In this document: positions 21,521-23,531 of the stretch, piece by piece
Layout: every line of letters starts with the position of its first letter
How positions within the stretch are numbered: position 1 is the stretch's first letter
The notes under the pieces: generated by a model
The model's database searches: none
Seen by the model: the letters and a program-made list of their open reading frames with translations, nothing else
What the model was told of the DNA's origin: nothing
Made by a program: the position numbers and the translations under genes
Source of the DNA: a virus
IMG/VR virus record: IMGVR_UViG_3300025086_000249
Location: 1 to 23,531 of that record
Reading direction: 5' to 3' (one strand)
Length of the DNA stretch: 23,531 nucleotides

Positions 21521-23428
21521 ATGACATACAATCCTAGACGAACATTTGAAGCTGGTCGTGGTAGTATATATAGTAGTTACAAACCGCCATCAAGTTCTAA
21601 CGCTAATAAGCAAGCCTATCAATCAATGGCTTCTGTAGGTATAGGTGGCATGTCAGGTAAGCCTACTACGTCTTCTGCAAAAAAGATTCAGGATAGGTTT
21701 AGAAGAGAAACACAGAAAAGAAACACTGGAGGCTATGACCCAGTAGGCGGTGGTTCTGTAGATGATCCGGGATACAAAGGTCCAGGTTTAGGTTCTCCTC
21801 CAGATACTGGTGGCAGTAACAATAAAGATGACTCATCACAGGAATCTTTTATGGAAAAACTGATGAATAAAGTAAAGTCATCGTTTAACTTTGCTGGTGG
21901 TGCAACTCAAAATGAAGAACCAACAGATCCAGACCCAGTTTCTGTATATATTTCTGATGTATTTGAAATACCTACTATACAAGTAGGCTTTCCAAACCCT
22001 AACCCTATGAGGTCTGGCGAAGAAATAGCAGCAGATATTGCTAAGATGTTTGATACGAGTAAAGACAAAGGTTACTACCAATACTCAACAGAGGAAGGTA
22101 GTCGTTACGATGAGGTTCCAGCAGCTAGTGCTAACAAGAACTTAGAGGTAAACAAAACTAGAAGTGCTGTTGAAAGACTTCTAAAAGATGTTTTAGGTAC
22201 AAAGGCTAAAGAGTATAAAATAAAAAAAGGTGATACGCTATCCGAGATTGCTCTACGAGAGGGCGTTACTGTAGATGATCTTGTAAAGGTTAATGGTATA
22301 GAAAATAAGGATAGAATATACGCAGATGAAACTCTTATCATACCTAATTCTCAAGATATGGAAAAAGCAAAAGACATTGCATTAAGAGTGACAACTAGTG
22401 GTGATGAAATGGAACGCTTCGAAGGTGAAGTTGACCTAACTGATCCACAGAGCGAGTTTAATCAGTCTACTATACCAGAAGAAGATAGAGAGTTTGAACC
22501 AGAGTTAGGCGCAGAGGCACAATCTGTAACAGGATATGATGATGTACCACAAATGGTCAGAGGACTTATGTCAAAAACAAATATTGTTAAGGAAGACTTT
22601 GATACATCAGATGTTGAATCATCTCGTGTAGCTTATGAATCGGTAAAAAAGGTTCAGAAAAGATTAAATGACTTAGGATACACAACACTTGTAGGTGATT
22701 TAAAAGTAGATGGTAAGTTAGGTGGAGGAACAGCTAGACAACTAAGAAAGTTTCAAGCAACAGCAGGTCTACCTGTAACTGCTGCATCAGGACAGCCAGT
22801 TGATGAAGCTACTATGAAAGCACTAAAGAATAATAAGTTTAATAACAAAGAAGGTAAAGACTCTAAAGCTACAGTAACACCTTTGCAAGATGGACTGTTT
22901 GAAATAATAAAAGCACCTATAGCAAAGATAGAAAGCGGTGGTGAGGCTCAACCTTACGCCACAGTAGGTGGTGATGGAATGCAATACGATGGTAAATACC
23001 AGTTTGGTTGGAGGGCAAAAACGGATTTAAGAAACAATCCTGATATTACTCCTGAAGAAGCAGCTAAACTACAACAAATGCAACTCAAAGAGTTTAACAA
23101 ACTAAGTGATGAAGACAAGGCTAGAGTGGGACCACAAATACAAGCTTCACGTGCAGCTTTTAGAGATGATCCCGATCTACAAGAAAAAGTTTTTAGATTA
23201 TATGTAGATCAAAACCATGCAACATTAACTAAAAACTCTGCAAAATACAGAGCAATGGACCAAGCAAATCAACTTGCTGTTCTAGGTTATGCACACAACC
23301 AAGGTGCGGAAAACGCACTAGAGTGGTTAACTACATCCGTATCAGGAACAGATGCATTTGGTACTAAGGGAGACAAGTATTCAGAAGCAATAACAGAAAT
23401 ATTTACGAAAGATGATATGCTAGGATAG
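21521..23428 (+). CDS. Peptidoglycan hydrolase: LysM + PG-binding + lysozyme-like domain (635 aa)
   Basis: Residues 1-110 are Gly/Ser/Pro-rich and disordered. A LysM domain (YKIKKGDTLSEIALREGVTV... to LIIPN, about 232-276) binds the glycan. A PG_binding_1-type domain follows (VKKVQKRLNDLGY, LKVDGKLGGGTARQLRKFQ, about 370-445). The C-terminal lysozyme/transglycosylase-like domain (about 455-635) has a candidate catalytic Glu471 in IAKIESGG, GKYQFGW at 491-497 and QLAVLGYAHNQGAENALEWL near the end. No signal peptide is visible. It could be the endolysin released through the adjacent holin, or a virion-borne hydrolase that opens the wall at infection; the long N-terminus and the internal-protein neighbour favour the latter. 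GAGGA (21506-21510) precedes ATG 21521 by ten bases. Confidence 0.78.
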   Translation: MTYNPRRTFEAGRGSIYSSYKPPSSSNANKQAYQSMASVGIGGMSGKPTTSSAKKIQDRFRRETQKRNTGGYDPVGGGSVDDPGYKGPGLGSPPDTGGSNNKDDSSQESFMEKLMNKVKSSFNFAGGATQNEEPTDPDPVSVYISDVFEIPTIQVGFPNPNPMRSGEEIAADIAKMFDTSKDKGYYQYSTEEGSRYDEVPAASANKNLEVNKTRSAVERLLKDVLGTKAKEYKIKKGDTLSEIALREGVTVDDLVKVNGIENKDRIYADETLIIPNSQDMEKAKDIALRVTTSGDEMERFEGEVDLTDPQSEFNQSTIPEEDREFEPELGAEAQSVTGYDDVPQMVRGLMSKTNIVKEDFDTSDVESSRVAYESVKKVQKRLNDLGYTTLVGDLKVDGKLGGGTARQLRKFQATAGLPVTAASGQPVDEATMKALKNNKFNNKEGKDSKATVTPLQDGLFEIIKAPIAKIESGGEAQPYATVGGDGMQYDGKYQFGWRAKTDLRNNPDITPEEAAKLQQMQLKEFNKLSDEDKARVGPQIQASRAAFRDDPDLQEKVFRLYVDQNHATLTKNSAKYRAMDQANQLAVLGYAHNQGAENALEWLTTSVSGTDAFGTKGDKYSEAITEIFTKDDMLG

Positions 23429-23431
23429 ATA

Positions 23432-23531
23432 ATGTTTGGACTCCCACTAGAACTAATAACAATGCTTGGCTCTACCGTACTAGGTGGAGTGATGTCCATC
23501 TGGGGACAGAGCATGAAGATGAAACAAGAGC
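23432..23531 (+). CDS. Start of a small membrane protein (3' truncated by window edge)
   Basis: ATG 23432 follows AGGA (23422-23425) by six bases and opens MFGLPLELITMLGSTVLGGV then MSIWGQSMKMKQE up to the edge (33 residues seen). A hydrophobic N-terminal helix (about 3-25) followed by a charged Gln/Lys-rich stretch resembles small membrane proteins that follow lysis genes in marine podoviruses. It may belong to the lysis or ejection set; the visible part does not decide. Confidence 0.65.
   Translation, partial: MFGLPLELITMLGSTVLGGVMSIWGQSMKMKQE

Overview
The window is the late structural and lysis block of a short-tailed (podovirus-type) bacteriophage. Twenty-one genes lie on the + strand, nearly end to end, and many overlap by 1 to 23 bases. 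Family resemblance (YTRNDTANN-type fibre N-terminus, FDEGGM-type mosaic protein, the HDLDT small virion protein) and the AT-rich, ATA/AGA-using codons suggest a marine phage, probably of an alphaproteobacterium. The host call is an inference. No integrase, repressor, polymerase, tRNA, CRISPR, insertion sequence or host gene is visible, so lifestyle and host cannot be read from this stretch alone.

Packaging and head (1-9733): the C-terminal half of the large terminase runs in from the left edge with its whole nuclease domain. A 47-codon zinc-ribbon microgene overlaps its end. Then come a 68-aa Cys-containing small protein, the portal, a 63-aa helical protein, a 1172-aa mosaic protein of unknown role, a charged scaffold-like protein, the major capsid protein behind a structured leader, and a small conserved virion protein. 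The only long intergenic gap (7966-8159) holds two hairpins. The second abuts the capsid Shine-Dalgarno sequence. A third hairpin follows the capsid gene.

Tail (9744-18662): two genes built of short beta-type repeats, a fibre-tail adaptor-like protein, a gp11-like tail adaptor, a gp12-like nozzle carrying a duplicated insertion, and a 1486-aa fibre. The fibre has a YadA-head-like repeat shaft and a C-terminal peptidase S74 chaperone with the Ser/Lys self-cleavage pair.

Lysis and ejection (18688-23531): two small conserved proteins separated by an extended -10 promoter candidate, a strong intrinsic terminator, a one-TM holin candidate without a clear ribosome binding site, a 661-aa protein with at least 13 in-register 11-residue repeats (probably an internal/ejection protein), a LysM plus peptidoglycan-binding plus lysozyme-like hydrolase, and the start of a small membrane protein cut by the right edge.

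As a whole, the genes would build a procapsid on the portal and scaffold, fill it with the terminase, close it with the adaptor and nozzle, attach fibres, and carry internal proteins and a wall hydrolase for DNA entry or lysis. No clearly new multi-gene system is evident. The most unusual items are the hendecad protein, the hierarchically duplicated fibre, the mosaic 1172-aa protein, the zinc-ribbon microgene and the terminator/holin junction.
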